A DNA stretch of 64,000 nt. It comes from Archivesica marissinica. Its lineage: Eukaryota; Mollusca; Bivalvia; Venerida; Vesicomyidae. Positions 10,713 to 21,254 of this stretch are shown here, piece by piece. The position numbers and the translations under genes are program-made. Positions within the stretch are counted from its first letter, which is position 1, and the number at the start of each line of letters is the position of its first letter. The DNA lies in NCBI GenBank assembly GCA_014843695.1, contig CM026390.1, positions 60,667,851 to 60,731,850 of the forward strand, written 5' to 3'. The notes beneath the pieces were generated by a model that was given only the letters and a program-made list of their open reading frames with translations, searched no databases and was not told where the DNA came from.

Positions 10713-10812
10713 CTATCAGCAGCTATGGCAGCAAGAAGATTAACCGATGCACAGACTGATACACCTTGCAGGTACGGCGTGACTTTACAAAGGAAAGCTC
10801 CGAACTTCCAAC
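10713..10812 (-). CDS. Class A GPCR, TM3 exon
   Basis: A 100-base exon too short for ordinary ORF detection. On minus it follows acceptor TTATGTACTTTCAG and ends before GTAATATAG. After two bases of a split codon it reads WKFGAFLCKVTPYLQGVSVC, then ASVNLLAAIAAD, plus the first two bases of Arg. This is extracellular loop 1 (W), the conserved TM3 cysteine that bonds to loop 2, and TM3 ending in D of DRY. It joins in frame to the exon at 9311 to give ADRYLAICF. The GVSV-AS pattern is typical of NPFF/SIFamide-type receptors. The entering phase is 1; the exon it joins to, with TM1-TM2, was not found. Confidence 0.88.
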
Positions 10813-11470
10813 CTGAAAGTACATAAATACATGTATATAATATTATGTGTGTAATCAGTTAACGACATATAAGGCTATACGTGCGTGCGTGCATGCGTAC
10901 GTGCGTACGTGCGTGTGTGCGTGCATGCGTACAATGTACCTACTGGCTGCTGGTGTCAAACACGAACCTAAATAAAACCTAAACCAATGTATATATATAT
11001 GCACTAATCGCTAATCATACATGCTTTCCTCGTTGCCAACGGTAACATCTGAAACATATGATGGTTGAAACATATGCTAAAATGGCGATAAATACAGAGG
11101 AATGCAAAAACAAGTTGAGATAGAACATAGCATAGCATGTAGTAGTCAGTGTGAAGAAAGTGTATCCGGATCTTCCAAATGTCACCTGTAAGTAAAGAAT
11201 ATAGACTTCGCTCTCGGTGTTACAGTTAGCACTTGCACGGGTGTTTCGTCTTTTTCAGAAACACCGAAAAAGTCACGGTCAATATCCGACATACTAGTAC
11301 ACATCCAGTACGTGAGTTCATCACAAACAGAATATTAGACCTATCCACGGGCACATTTAGACCAACCCAGGAGTTATCTATTGTTAATAGATGTATTTGT
11401 GAAATATATCGTCCTACGTCAAACAATAGCGTTGGTGTGTAAGCAATGAGCACTTGAGTGGGTGACATCT
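10813..11470. other. Upstream receptor intron or flank; no exon confirmed
   Basis: Contains a purine-pyrimidine alternating GTGC/GTAC stretch near 10883-10930. On minus, near 11190, a good acceptor (TTCTTTACTTACAG) precedes a hydrophobic open frame, but that frame lacks TM1/TM2 signatures and the needed exit phase. Upstream receptor exons may lie farther away or outside the window. Confidence 0.4.
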
Positions 11471-12390
11471 TTGCTATAATCGAAGAAAAACGATTTCGAA
11501 ATATTGACAGAAATCAAAGATTATGTTGAAAATGCAATATGTACCACGCTGAAGCAGAGTATCATTTCTTAGAACTTTTATGAAAACTACACGAAATAAG
11601 CAAAATCCTAAGCTTAGCTAAATATATTTATTTTATGTACTATTAATTTCTCCTCGCTGTCCGATCAAGGTAAATATTGTTTCCTGTTTTCAAACCCAGA
11701 GCTGATTCGTAATTGTGCCAAAACCTGCTTTATTATTCGACAGAGACGTCAGATTTTAATATGCTAATACGTTTTAATATTGTATATGATGTTATTATTT
11801 CTTACTATTTCTAACTGCTGAATTGATTGTTTTTCTATCGTCTGTAATATCTCTGTGAATAATATTCGTTAAGCTCAGATCAAAGGAAAGCTAGATTTCA
11901 TAAATCCAATTCTTAATCAGTGTGCAATAGTACCAATTTTGACTTTTATTGTTTTATCATTGTGCTATAGCAGCTTTCAATATGAGATTAGCAGTGATAG
12001 TGCAGCTTTATTCCCAATACAGTCTACATCCGTTATGTCGAATTCCGTCGGACTGAACAAAATACTTCGACATAACCGAAGTTTGACTTAACGAAATTCG
12101 ATATAAACAGAGCCAGTGCTAGTAATATGTAAACTGATAGTGTCTGAAACGGGACTTTGATCCTACTTCGAGATAACCGGAGAATTCAAGATAACCGGAT
12201 AATTCGACAAAACCAATTTTGACATAGCGGATGTAGACTGTATGCTGTGATAAATGATTGTGATATTAGTTTATTCATATCGTATAGCTCCATGTTGGAG
12301 TGGCATTGTAGTTTAATGCTGTCACCTATACATGTAATGTTATTGTAGATACTGTATGTACAATGGTGAGATGTAAATAAAGAGTACTAC
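11470..12390 (+). mobile_element. Decayed LINE 3' end interrupted by a MITE
   Basis: Near 11535-11570 a short frame reads KCNMYHAEAEYHFLELL, resembling the Cys/His cluster near the end of LINE ORF2. The sequence ends at about 12385 with ACAATGGTGAGATGTAAATA, close to the 3' end of the L1/Tx1-like fragment at 22140-22163. The MITE at 12020-12240 splits the putative 3' UTR. Strongly decayed. Confidence 0.4.
12020..12240. mobile_element. pogo/Tigger-like MITE
   Basis: The ends CAGTCTACATCCGTTATGTC and (inverted) CAGTCTACATCCGCTATGTC are nearly identical and are flanked by TA on both sides (12018-12019 and 12241-12242). Inside are repeated ATAACCGGA-type words. A CAGT start, a TA target and CGTTATGTCGAA-like termini are typical of pogo/Tigger Tc1-mariner elements. 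At 221 bases it cannot code for a transposase. Confidence 0.8.
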
Positions 12391-12477
12391 TCCTATGCCT
12401 GATTTCGACTTAGCCAATATTCTCATTTTCGTCAAACAAAAATGTGCCGATTAATCTATAAACAAACCAAAACCCGG

Positions 12478-12741
12478 TTGTGTGTTTTACGTTTATTTAT
12501 CGTCGCTACCGGTTACCCATATGAGCGACGCTTCCTGAAGAGATTAGTCATTTTAGATTGTTGGAGGATAGTGCAATGATACAGACAGAGACCCATTCCA
12601 GAGTCTCCTCTGGTTCGTGTACGTGCACGGTGTACAGCACCGACACGAGACATCGGTTTAAAGTCCCGATAGAGACAGTTAATTTTATTAGGATCAGACG
12701 GGGTATCGAATCTGCGATCCTTGAATTACCAGTCCAGAAAA
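12478..12741 (-). mobile_element. SINE-B, 5'-truncated in the tRNA head
   Basis: In reverse: tail ACGTTTATTTATCGTCGCTA with the AGCGACG arm, the body with GTGCACGGTGTACAGCACCG, TTAATTTTATTAGG, then part of the head ending at TTACCAGTCCAG. An A-run replaces the rest of the head. Confidence 0.85.
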
Positions 12742-12957
12742 AAAGCAATCACCTCTATTAATATTATCCTACCAGTATTAATCTTGAAGTTTCCAAATGG
12801 ATATTATATTACCATATTAACTGTATTAAAGTTGTGTTCCTGTTTAAAATGTGATATACGATCATTTTGCGTGGGATTTTTTGTGACATACTTTTTAATT
12901 AAACTTACTAAAAAGTGCTTGCTAATATTATAATGTGTTACGGATAAATCGAGCTAC

Positions 12958-12958
<1 letters not shown>

Positions 12959-13029
<71 letters not shown>

Positions 13030-13048
13030 TGAGAGAGAGAGAGAGAGC
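12959..13048. repeat. (GA)n microsatellite
   Basis: About 90 bases of GA dinucleotide with a few single-base interruptions. The apparent Leu-Ser repeat protein on minus is a by-product. Confidence 0.95.
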
Positions 13049-13240
13049 TGGAAGAAAAAATAAACTAAACCTCTCAAAAATAATATAGATTTTTCAACAC
13101 TGCTCAGGTACATTCAAAAGTTGATGTAACACTTGAGCAGTATTGGAAACTGTGACTGTCTCTGTCAACGGGAATATATCTTTAAGCAGTCACCTCTGTT
13201 AATGATTTATGCCAGACCATTGTCTGGCGGCATGAACTAG

Positions 13241-13483
13241 TTTAAACTTTATCTATTTTACTACGATTGCGAAACAAGCATTAACAACTTATATGAATCG
13301 CTTTCGTTGGCACGGATGAAAAGGTAAATGTGATCATTCGTATGGGAGGAAACGAAGTACCCGAAGAAAACCAACCTGTCCGATCTGGCGACCACCGTAC
13401 CATCTCACATACTTCCCGGTCCAAGGATCGAACCCTGGTTGCAGTTATGAGAAGCGAGCGCGCTAGCCACAGCGCTAATCGGA
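13241..13483 (-). mobile_element. SINE-C, full length
   Basis: In reverse: tail TTTAAACTTTATCTATTTTA with GATTGCGAAACAAGC, the middle block with CCTGTCCGATCTGGCGACCA, and the head ending in GCGCTAATCGGA. The tRNA-like boxes are recognisable (GGATCGAACCC on plus). Confidence 0.85.
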
Positions 13484-13510
13484 AATACATGCTACATACC
13501 TGTTTTGAGG

Positions 13511-15133
13511 TTATATCTGTAGCAATAGAGCATAGGTAACAAGGAACTCTGTCTTATATCTGTAGCAATAGAGCATAGGTAACAAGGAACTCTGTCTTAT
13601 ATCTGTAGCAATAGAGCATAGGTAACAAGGAACTCTGTCTTATATCTGTAGCAATAGAGCATAGGTAACAAGGAACTATGTCTTATATCTGTAGCAATAG
13701 AGCATAGGTAACAAGGAACTCTGTCTTATATCTGTAGCAATAGAGCACAGGTAACAAGGAACTCTGTCTTATATCTGTAGCAATAGAGCACAGGTAACAA
13801 GGAACTCTGTCTTATATCTGTAGCAATAGAGCATAGGTAACAAGGAACTCTGTCTTATATCTGTAGCAATAGAGCATAGGTAACAAGGAACTCTGTCTTA
13901 TATCTGTAGCAATAGAGCATAGGTAACAAGGAACTCTGTCTTATATCTGTAGCAATAGAGCATAGGTAACAAGGAACTATGTCTTATATCTGTAGCAATA
14001 GAGCATAGGTAACAAGGAACTCTGTCTTATATCTGTAGCAATAGAGCACAGGTAACAAGGAACTCTGTCTTATATCTGTAGCAATAGAGCACAGGTAACA
14101 AGGAACTCTGTCTTATATCTGTAGCAATAGAGCACAGGTAACAAGGAACTCTGTCTTATATCTGTAGCAATAGAGCATAGGTAACAAGGAACTCTGTCTT
14201 ATATATGTAGCAATAGAGCGTAGGTAACAAGGAACTCTGTCTTATATCTGTAGCAATAGAGCGTAGGTAACAAGGAACTCTGTCTTATATCTGTAGCAAT
14301 AGAGCGTAGGTAACAAGGAACTCTGTCTTATATCTGTAGCAATAGAGCGTAGGTAACAAGGAACTCTGTCTTATATCTGTAGCAATAGAGCGTAGGTAAC
14401 AAGGAACTCTGTCTTATATCTGTAGCAATAGAGCGTAGGTAACAAGGAACTCTGTCTTATATCTGTAGCAATAGAGCGTAGGTAACAAGGAACTCTGTCT
14501 TATATCTGTAGCAATAGAGCGTAGGTAACAAGGAACTCTGTCTTATATCTGTAGCAATAGAGCGTAGGTAACAAGGAACTCTGTCTTATATCTGTAGCAA
14601 TAGAGCGTAGGTAACAAGGAACTCTGTCTTATATCTGTAGCAATAGAGCGTAGGTAACAAGGAACTCTGTCTTATATCTGTAGCAATAGAGCGTAGGTAA
14701 CAAGGAACTCTGTCTTATATCTGTAGCAATAGAGCATAGGTATTTTACAAGGAACTCTGTCTTATATCTGTAGCAATAGAGCATAGGTATTTTACAAGGA
14801 ACTCTGTCTTATATCTGTAGCAATAGAGCATAGGTATTTTACAAGGAACTCTGTCTTATATCTGTAGCAATAGAGCATAGGTAACAAGGAACTCTGTCTT
14901 ATATCTGTAGCAATAGAGCATAGGTATTTTACAAGGAACTCTGTCTTATATCTGTAGCAATAGAGCATAGGTATTTTACAAGGAACTCTGTCTTATATCT
15001 GTAGCAATAGAGCATAGGTATTTTACAAGGAACTCTGTCTTATATATGTAGCAATAGAGCATAGGTATTTTATAAGGAACTCTGTCTTATATCTGTAGCA
15101 ATAGAGCATAGGTATTTTACAAGGAACTCTGTC
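13511..15133. repeat. 43-bp satellite with higher-order structure, about 37 copies
   Basis: The unit is TTATATCTGTAGCAATAGAG plus CATAGGTAACAAGGAACTCTGTC (43 bases). Variants come in blocks: CAT and CAC units first, then a run of CGT units from about 14218, then units with TATTTTAC (47 bases) from about 14735. Units 1-7 and 8-14 repeat the same order of variants, including a single CTATGTC unit, so a 301-base block was duplicated. Confidence 0.95.
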
Positions 15134-15462
15134 GTGTAATAGATTGGTGTTAATTAACGATAGCTGCTATATTTAATTAGGTTTATTGTCTAGCCTTAGG
15201 GGGGAAACAAGCACACATTACGTTAACATCTGATCAGCGACATTAGAGTATCAGAAAAGGCTGTTGGGTGGTGTCGTTAAGTTATTTCTGGATGCATTTA
15301 AACGATAAAAAGTGCTTGTGGGTGCGCTATATAGTGCCCCAGAAGTAGGAAACACATGTAATACGGTTGGATTCATTGATTTTGATTAAGACGAGGCATA
15401 GACAACATTTTCATTTAAATAATTCTTATCCAGACAATGAATAATATATTATATATATATTG
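15134..15462. other. No gene recognised
   Basis: AT-rich single-copy-looking sequence between the 43-bp satellite and a SINE-C. No open frame of note and no structure beyond a short (AT)n near 15448. Confidence 0.5.
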
Positions 15463-15705
15463 CTGTCTGGATTAGCGCAGTGGTTAGCACAATCACCTCC
15501 CAGCAATGCAGCCCCGGATTCGATCATCGAACGTGAAGGTATGTGAAATGATACAGCCTGATCTGGGAGGTGTGGTATATCCGGATACCCAGGCTCCCTC
15601 CCAGACGGATTACCACATACACACGCTTTCATCCATGACGAGAGTGATTCATATAAGTTGCTAAAGCAGGTTTCGCAATCGTTGTAAAATATAAAATTTA
15701 TACAA
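15463..15705 (+). mobile_element. SINE-C, old diverged copy
   Basis: The head GGATTAGCGCAGTGGTTAGC is intact, the B box is damaged (GATTCGATCATCG), and the middle is diverged (GGTATATCCGGATACCCAGG). The tail GAGAGTGATTCATATAAGTT is followed by TTTCGCAATCGTTGTAAAAT. More changes than the other C copies suggest an older insertion. Confidence 0.75.
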
Positions 15706-15783
15706 CCTACACTGAACTATAAAGGAATTCAAAGCGAATACAGAACAGAATAACTCGAATGACACGTCTCCAGTTTGAAAACG

Positions 15784-16035
15784 TTTGGAATTTATAACCG
15801 GCCACAACTCGTTGAAATGGTCTGCTTTGGAATTTATAACCGGCCACAACTCGTTGAAATGGTCTGCTTTGGAATTTATAACCGGCCACAACTCGTTGAA
15901 ATGGTCTGCTTTGGAATTTATAACCGGCCACAACTCGTTGAACTTGTCTGCTTTGGAATTTATAACCGGCCACAACTCGTTGAAATGGTCTGCTTTGGAA
16001 TTTATAACCGGCCACAACTCGTTGAAATGATCTGC
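15784..16035. repeat. 42-bp minisatellite, exactly 6 copies
   Basis: Six nearly identical units of TTTGGAATTTATAACCGGCC plus ACAACTCGTTGAAATGGTCTGC. The fourth copy has ACTTG for AATGG and the last has ATGA. As 42 is a multiple of three, frames stay open on both strands without being genes. Confidence 0.95.
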
Positions 16036-16138
16036 TTAGTAATTTGACTTAGCCTAGGTCATGGTCATCAGTTGAAAGAAAGACGAAATTACGCGTGCAA
16101 AAAGTATACATAGTAATTTACAAAAGCTTTTAGACCGG

Positions 16139-16668
16139 TAACCATTAATACAGTGCAATTTTCTATTGCCAATGCATCTTTGTATCGGTCTCAACCATTA
16201 ATACAGTGTAATTTTCTATTGCCAATGCATCTTTGTATCGGCCTCAACCATTAATACAGTGTAATTTTCTATTGCCAATGCATCGTTGTATCGGCCTCAA
16301 CCATTAATACAGTGTAATTTTCTATTGCCAATGCATCTTTGTATCGGCCTCAACCATTAATACAGTGTAATTTTCTATTGTCAATGCATCTTTGTATCGG
16401 CCTCAACCATTAATACAGTGTAATTTTCTATTGCCAATGCATCTTTGTATCGGCCTCAATCATTAATACAGTGTAATTTTCTATTGCCAATGCATCTTTG
16501 TATCGGCCTCAACCATTAATACAGTGTAATTTTCTATTGCCAATGCATCTTTGTATCGGCCTCAACCATTAATACAGTGTAATTTTCTATTGCCAATGCA
16601 TCTTTGTATCGGCTTCAACCATTAATACAGTGTAATTTTCTATTACCAATGCATCTTTGTATCGGCTT
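16139..16668. repeat. 53-bp minisatellite, 10 copies
   Basis: Ten units of CGGCCTCAACCATTAATACA plus GTGTAATTTTCTATTGCCAATGCATCTTTGTAT. Only scattered single-base changes are seen. The array begins about 100 bases after the 42-bp array but shares no sequence with it. Confidence 0.95.
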
Positions 16669-16920
16669 CCTACAGAAGTATCAAAAATGTAATCAAATTG
16701 GTAAAACGTTTGGAATTCACTTTTTATAAATACGAACCGTTCTTATCTGTCGTGTAGCAACTTGGGTAATTACTTAAATGGAAGTTGATTTTACTGTAGG
16801 CTAAAACAAAATGGGGTTCTAATGCTGTTTAAATAATGCTCTAATAAATAATTCAATATTATGTATAGAAAACACACCTGTATAAAATGCTTGTTATAAA
16901 CTGCTATTAGTGTTGTTACA

Positions 16921-17180
16921 GACGGATACGTAGTCCAGTGGTTAACACGCTGGACTGGGGGGGGGTCGCAGATTCGATCTCCCGTCTGACCGTAATATAA
17001 TTAACAGTCTTTCAGATGGGGACTTTAAGCCGAGGTAAAAGAAGAGGTGATTCTGGAATGGGTCTCTGTCTGTCTCTGTCAGTATAATTGCACTATCCTC
17101 TAAAAATGTAAAATGACTAATCTCTTCAAGAGGCGTCGTTCATATGGGCAACCGGTAGCGACGATAAATAAACGTAAAAC
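16921..17180 (+). mobile_element. SINE-B, full length with internal losses
   Basis: The head GACGGATACGTAGTCCAGTG and B box (GCAGATTCGATCTCC) have a G-run replacing the TAATCCAGG part. The GTGTCGGTGCTGTACACCG block is missing. The tail GGGCAACCGGTAGCGACG is followed by ATAAATAAACGTAAAAC. Confidence 0.85.
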
Positions 17181-17524
17181 AAACAATCTATTATTATTAA
17201 TTGATATATGTTAAATATAGCACCATTCTATTATACAGCTTCGTTAATTAACTATTCATTTTAAGACTCTAGTTTCTATATCGATAGTTTGTTTTTATTT
17301 CGGCTACCTCTTTCGATGCCAATGTCGCATACAAGCGACTTTGCAAAAAGCAGATAACCCGATCAGACAGAACAGAACGTGTCTTCAGACAGTGGAGCTG
17401 AATAGCAAACAACACAGATCCTGATCAGAGCACTGACATCATCAGAGGTCACTAGGATATTTTTATGTTCAATCCTGTTATATTGTGATTTGTTTGTGAC
17501 TGTCTCTTACAACTCATTATTGAG
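17181..17524. other. No gene recognised
   Basis: AT-rich sequence between SINE-B and SINE-C with no open frame of note and no repeat match found in the window. Confidence 0.5.
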
Positions 17525-17725
17525 TTAAACTTTATTTATTTTACAACGATTGTGAAGCGTATATGTGGTAATTCGTGTGGGAGGAAACCGGAGTACCCGG
17601 AGAAAACACACCTGTCCGATCTGGCGACCACCGTACCACCTCACATACTTCCCGGTCCGAGGATCGAACCCGGGTTGCATTGGTGTGAAGTGAGCGCGCT
17701 AACATGCACTGCGCTAATCGGACAG
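17525..17725 (-). mobile_element. SINE-C with an internal deletion
   Basis: In reverse: the tail end with TTTATTTATTTTACAACGAT runs directly into CGTATATGTGGTAATTCGTG, so the shared AGAGTGATTAATATAAGTTG block is lost. The middle block (CCTGTCCGATCTGGCGACCA) and head (GCGCTAATCGGACAG) are kept. Confidence 0.85.
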
Positions 17726-18436
17726 TGACAATGTACATCGATGTGTTTGTATTATATTGCATGTTGTTTTTTGTATATTTATGAGCCAGATGAGAATAAA
17801 ATCTATGTTGACTCTACTGCTGTTAATGGTGAATGAAACCCAGTGTGACTCCCAGTACAGTATTCCAGGCACGGACGGACACCTGCTGGTTAGAACTACC
17901 GACTTTCGGCAAGCCAGCTTGCTTAATTAATAACATGAACTTATTCAACACGCCCAATGAGAGTCTAACATACAGCGTCGAGAGGCAAGTAATTTGAAGT
18001 CAACAGTCTTTTCCACTCGGCCATAGAGGCCCTATATATCGATATAGATAAATGGACGACGTTTACCTTACCACAACAATGTGCGATGAATGACTGTCTA
18101 GAACAGTCTTAGATATCATAAGTCTAAATAATAAAAAAGAGTAAATTATATATACTCCCATTTAACTTCTGGCTCTTCTGAGAGCCAACTTATGAGTTAA
18201 TACCTGTTCAATACAATGCTTTCTTCTGAACATGTAGTATCAATGATATTGTTGTGGCGAGTAACGACGTCCAATGTTAGTTATTCAAGAATGGTCGTGA
18301 TGAACCGTAGAATATATATACATTAAGCACTACGTCATAATTTCGATGCAATATAATGCCACCACCTGTGATTTTACAAAGTAAACCATTACATTACATG
18401 TAGTATGTACATACCATAGCCAAGCAATAGAAATAG
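17726..18436. other. No gene recognised
   Basis: About 700 bases without a supported gene. A piece near 17865-17960 (GGTTAGAACTACCGAC, GGCAAGCCAGCTTGC) resembles pieces near 10500 and 2720 and may be an old dispersed repeat. Confidence 0.45.
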
Positions 18437-18512
18437 TGTGTGCTTTACGTTTAGTTATCATAGCTACCGGTTGCCCATATGAGCGACGCCTACTGAAAAG
18501 ATTAGAGTGATG
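18437..18512 (-). mobile_element. SINE-B tail fragment
   Basis: GTGTGCTTTACGTTTAGTTA then CTACCGGTTGCCCATATGAG and GCGACGCCTACTGAAAAGAT are the last 75 bases of SINE-B in reverse. This is the usual form of strong 5' truncation in retroposition. Confidence 0.8.
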
Positions 18513-19060
18513 GAACCTATACTCGGCATAAATCCCACATATAATGGCAAGTAAAAAATGTTAATTTCACTTGCCGTATTCATTATTGTCTTAAGTCGTG
18601 AAATCACAAAAAAACCTCTTCTTGCTAATTTTAGCTTCATCACGTGACCTTGCTTGCAGCTCAATTCAGCTATCGCAACCGCACACGTTTATATGAGGAA
18701 CTCAATATTTCAGGGCACCTATGCACAACGTACTTATTTTTTATTAATGCACCAGAACTTGTTGAATATCTTATTGTGGCATTGCAACATCATTAAATAA
18801 AAGCTCTTACTTGTGTTAATCAGAAATTATTTGTTTGGTTAGTTGTAGATTTTTTTGATTCGGATAGGTACCTAAATTGCTCGTACACCGTATCAGTTTC
18901 GGTGGAAATATTCTCCCATTTTGTTTATATTCATCTGCTGGACCAGTCACGTGACAGTTTAATCAGTCTACCGATACACGCAACGGAATGCTGTTGAACC
19001 TTGCTTCAACTCAATTAGCCTAGAACTATATAAATATTTTAAATACGGATGTAAATGGAC
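18513..19060. other. No gene recognised
   Basis: AT-rich sequence of about 550 bases with only short random frames. Confidence 0.5.
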
Positions 19061-19063
19061 AAC

Positions 19064-19399
19064 TACGCCGAACATAGGAATACGCCGCGCATAGGAATAC
19101 GCCGAGCATAGGTATACGCCGCGCATAGGAATACGCCGAGCATAGGAATACGCCGCACATAGGAATACGCCGAGCATAGGAATACGCCGCGCATAGGAAT
19201 ACGCCGAGCATAGGAATACGCCGCGCATAGGAATACGCCGAGCATAGGAATACGCCGCGCATAGGAATACGCCGCGCATAGGAATACGCCGAGAAGAGGA
19301 ATACGCCGAGCATAGGAATACGCCGCGCATAGGAATACGCCGAGCATAGGAATACGCCGCGCATAGGAATACGCCGCGCATAGGAATACGACGCGCATA
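19064..19399. repeat. 17-bp minisatellite, about 20 copies
   Basis: The unit is ATAGGAATACGCCGCGC, alternating irregularly with the GAGC form. All three minus frames stay open because 51 bases make a 17-residue repeat. It is much richer in GC and CpG than its surroundings. Confidence 0.95.
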
Positions 19400-19425
19400 G
19401 GTTCCACAACTCCAGTAATAATTAT

Positions 19426-19530
19426 TTTGGAGGACAGTGTAATGATACAGACATATACACATTTCCAGAGTCTCCACTTGCTCTTTTAGGTCTCGGATTA
19501 AAGACTCATCCGAAAGATTAGGATACTAGT
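19426..19530 (-). mobile_element. SINE-B middle fragment
   Basis: TTTTGGAGGACAGTGTAATG, ACAGACATATACACATTTCC, CAGAGTCTCCACTTGCTCTT and a GGTCTCGGATTAAAG variant follow the order of the SINE-B body in reverse. Head and tail are missing; a related head piece occurs at 19800-19856. Confidence 0.65.
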
Positions 19531-19549
19531 CACTATTTAGTATGGTTTA

Positions 19550-19783
19550 GTTTATATACATTTAATGTAGGTCGATTGCGAAACAAGTTCTTACAACTTA
19601 TATTAATCACTCTCGAGACCTCATTCCTGATGTAATCCATCGCCACGAGGGAGAGAGAAGAGGCAACGTGGAATTTAAATGCCTTGCCTAAGGGCACAAT
19701 CGTAACGGCTCCAGCGGGGCTTGAACTCCGGACCGTTCGCACCTGAAGCGAACGCTCATTGACTGCGCTATCACGTCTTCCAC
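19550..19783 (-). mobile_element. SINE-D, full length
   Basis: In reverse: tail GTCGATTGCGAAACAAGTTC, TTATATTAATCACTCTCGAG, ACCTCATTCCTGATG, GGGAGAGAGAAGAGGCAACG, the B box region GGGGCTTGAACTCCGGACCG, and head ATTGACTGCGCTATCACG. A good reference copy of family D. Confidence 0.9.
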
Positions 19784-19799
19784 AGTATGACATAGCGAG

Positions 19800-19856
19800 T
19801 GACCTCTGGATTACAAGTCCAACGTGTTAACCACTGTACCACTGCGCCGCTACAAG
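19800..19856 (-). mobile_element. SINE-B tRNA-like head fragment
   Basis: On minus this reads GCGCAGTGGTACAGTGGTTA, ACACGTTGGACTTGTAATCC, AGAGGTCAC, matching the SINE-B head from A box to the anticodon arm. The B box and body are absent on this side. Confidence 0.5.
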
Positions 19857-20548
19857 AATGTTAGTCCTAAATTACAATTCCTAAATACTCATATTGGCAT
19901 AGAATGAATAATGATAGTAGCCAATGATGTTAAATTCCCTACCACAATTACGTACTCTGAAATGGTTTGGGAAACTCACACAAACTTATTCCATCATAAA
20001 AGCTGTTTTGTATTATTCAGACGTGACAGAAATCTGTTTCTGGCTTCATTATCTGATTATTCCGGAAAAGAGAATCCAAGAACGATGCTAATGTGCTAAA
20101 CCTCTATGGTGTGTACTGTTAGATTGACACCATTTTTATATTACTCGCACATATTGGTAAAGCATATATTGATCACGAATAATATTAAGTAATACATGCA
20201 TCGTAGATGTTTAAGGAGACTTTATTGCAGCAACACATTCAACTGGATTCGAATCAGTTGATAAAACAAAGCTCAGTGCATACTTACGAAACACTTTACT
20301 TTTACACCACGTATTAAAAGAACAAAATTTCAATTGCTAGTGCTTTAGAAATTATATAAACAACGCAACATGTTTGGTATTTTTAACAAGGGCATTAATG
20401 CCAAATGACATGACATTACGTTTTATTACCACACATGGAGTATATCCAGATTGGTTGTTATGGCTTGTCGTCATTTTGCATTGCAACCTATGTGGGATAT
20501 AACAGCCCTACACATTTTGACTTCACAATGCGATATATCCTTTTTGTT
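19857..20548. other. No gene recognised
   Basis: About 690 bases of AT-rich sequence; short open frames with no recognisable domain. Confidence 0.5.
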
Positions 20549-20793
20549 GTACGAATAGCGCAGTGGTTAGCGCACTCGCTTCTCACCGATGCAAACCGGG
20601 TTCGATCCTCGGACCCGGAAGTATGTTAGATGGTACGGTGGTCGCCAGATCGGACAGGTGGGTTTTATCCGGGTACTCCGGTTTCCTCCTACACGAATGA
20701 CCACATATACGCTTTCATCCGCGCCAACGAAAGCGATTAATATAAGTTGTCAGAATTTGCTTCACAATCGTTGTAAAATAAATAAAGTTTAAT
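20549..20793 (+). mobile_element. SINE-C, full length
   Basis: The head GAATAGCGCAGTGGTTAGCG and B box GGTTCGATCCTCGGACC, body AGATCGGACAGGTGGG and TCCGGGTACTCCGGTTTCC, and tail AAGCGATTAATATAAGTTGT then CACAATCGTTGTAAAATAAA and TAAAGTTTAA. Confidence 0.9.
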
Positions 20794-21240
20794 CTTTTTA
20801 TCCTTTTTTGTTTTTGCTTAAAATGGCAACATTAGCTTTAGATTATATTGATACTCTTCAGCTTTCATTGGTGGACGACGAAGACCACATTATTTCATCT
20901 CCTTGCCGACCTTCTCGTGACGTGCACGTTGCGGCCGGTGCACATCTCGCAACAACAGTCTAGGACTCGTGCATCTTCAGTGAGTCGCACTCTTGACCGT
21001 TGTGCTCGCATCTTGTTGGTAACTGGACCAAATATGCATGAATAAAATCGTTTCCGACAACTAAATGTATATGTAGTACCTAACACATGCAGACGTAACA
21101 GTGGTTTGGTAGCATAATGGGTGCTGACAAAATAATGTTTTACAGAAGACATAATTATGTTCTTTGATAGAAGAATTGGGCTAAATAAGATAAAACATTG
21201 AAAAACAAATACTATTTGTTTATATAGAAACGATTAAGCA
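20794..21240. other. No gene recognised
   Basis: A 47-codon frame starting at ATG near 20823 (MATLALDYIDTLQLSLVDDE...) is acidic then short and matches nothing I know. It ends at a TAG before any domain can be seen. The stretch around it is locally richer in GC. Confidence 0.35.
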
Positions 21241-21254
21241 ATTATAGTCTCTAT

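Noticed and set aside
11040..11192. Possible upstream receptor exon on minus after a good acceptor near 11190
   Set aside because: The frame is hydrophobic but lacks the TM1 Asn and TM2 Asp patterns, and no donor in the needed phase was found.
20823..20966. 47-codon frame MATLALDYIDTLQLSLVDDE...
   Set aside because: Short, no known domain, no splice context; kept only as a note in the intergenic entry.
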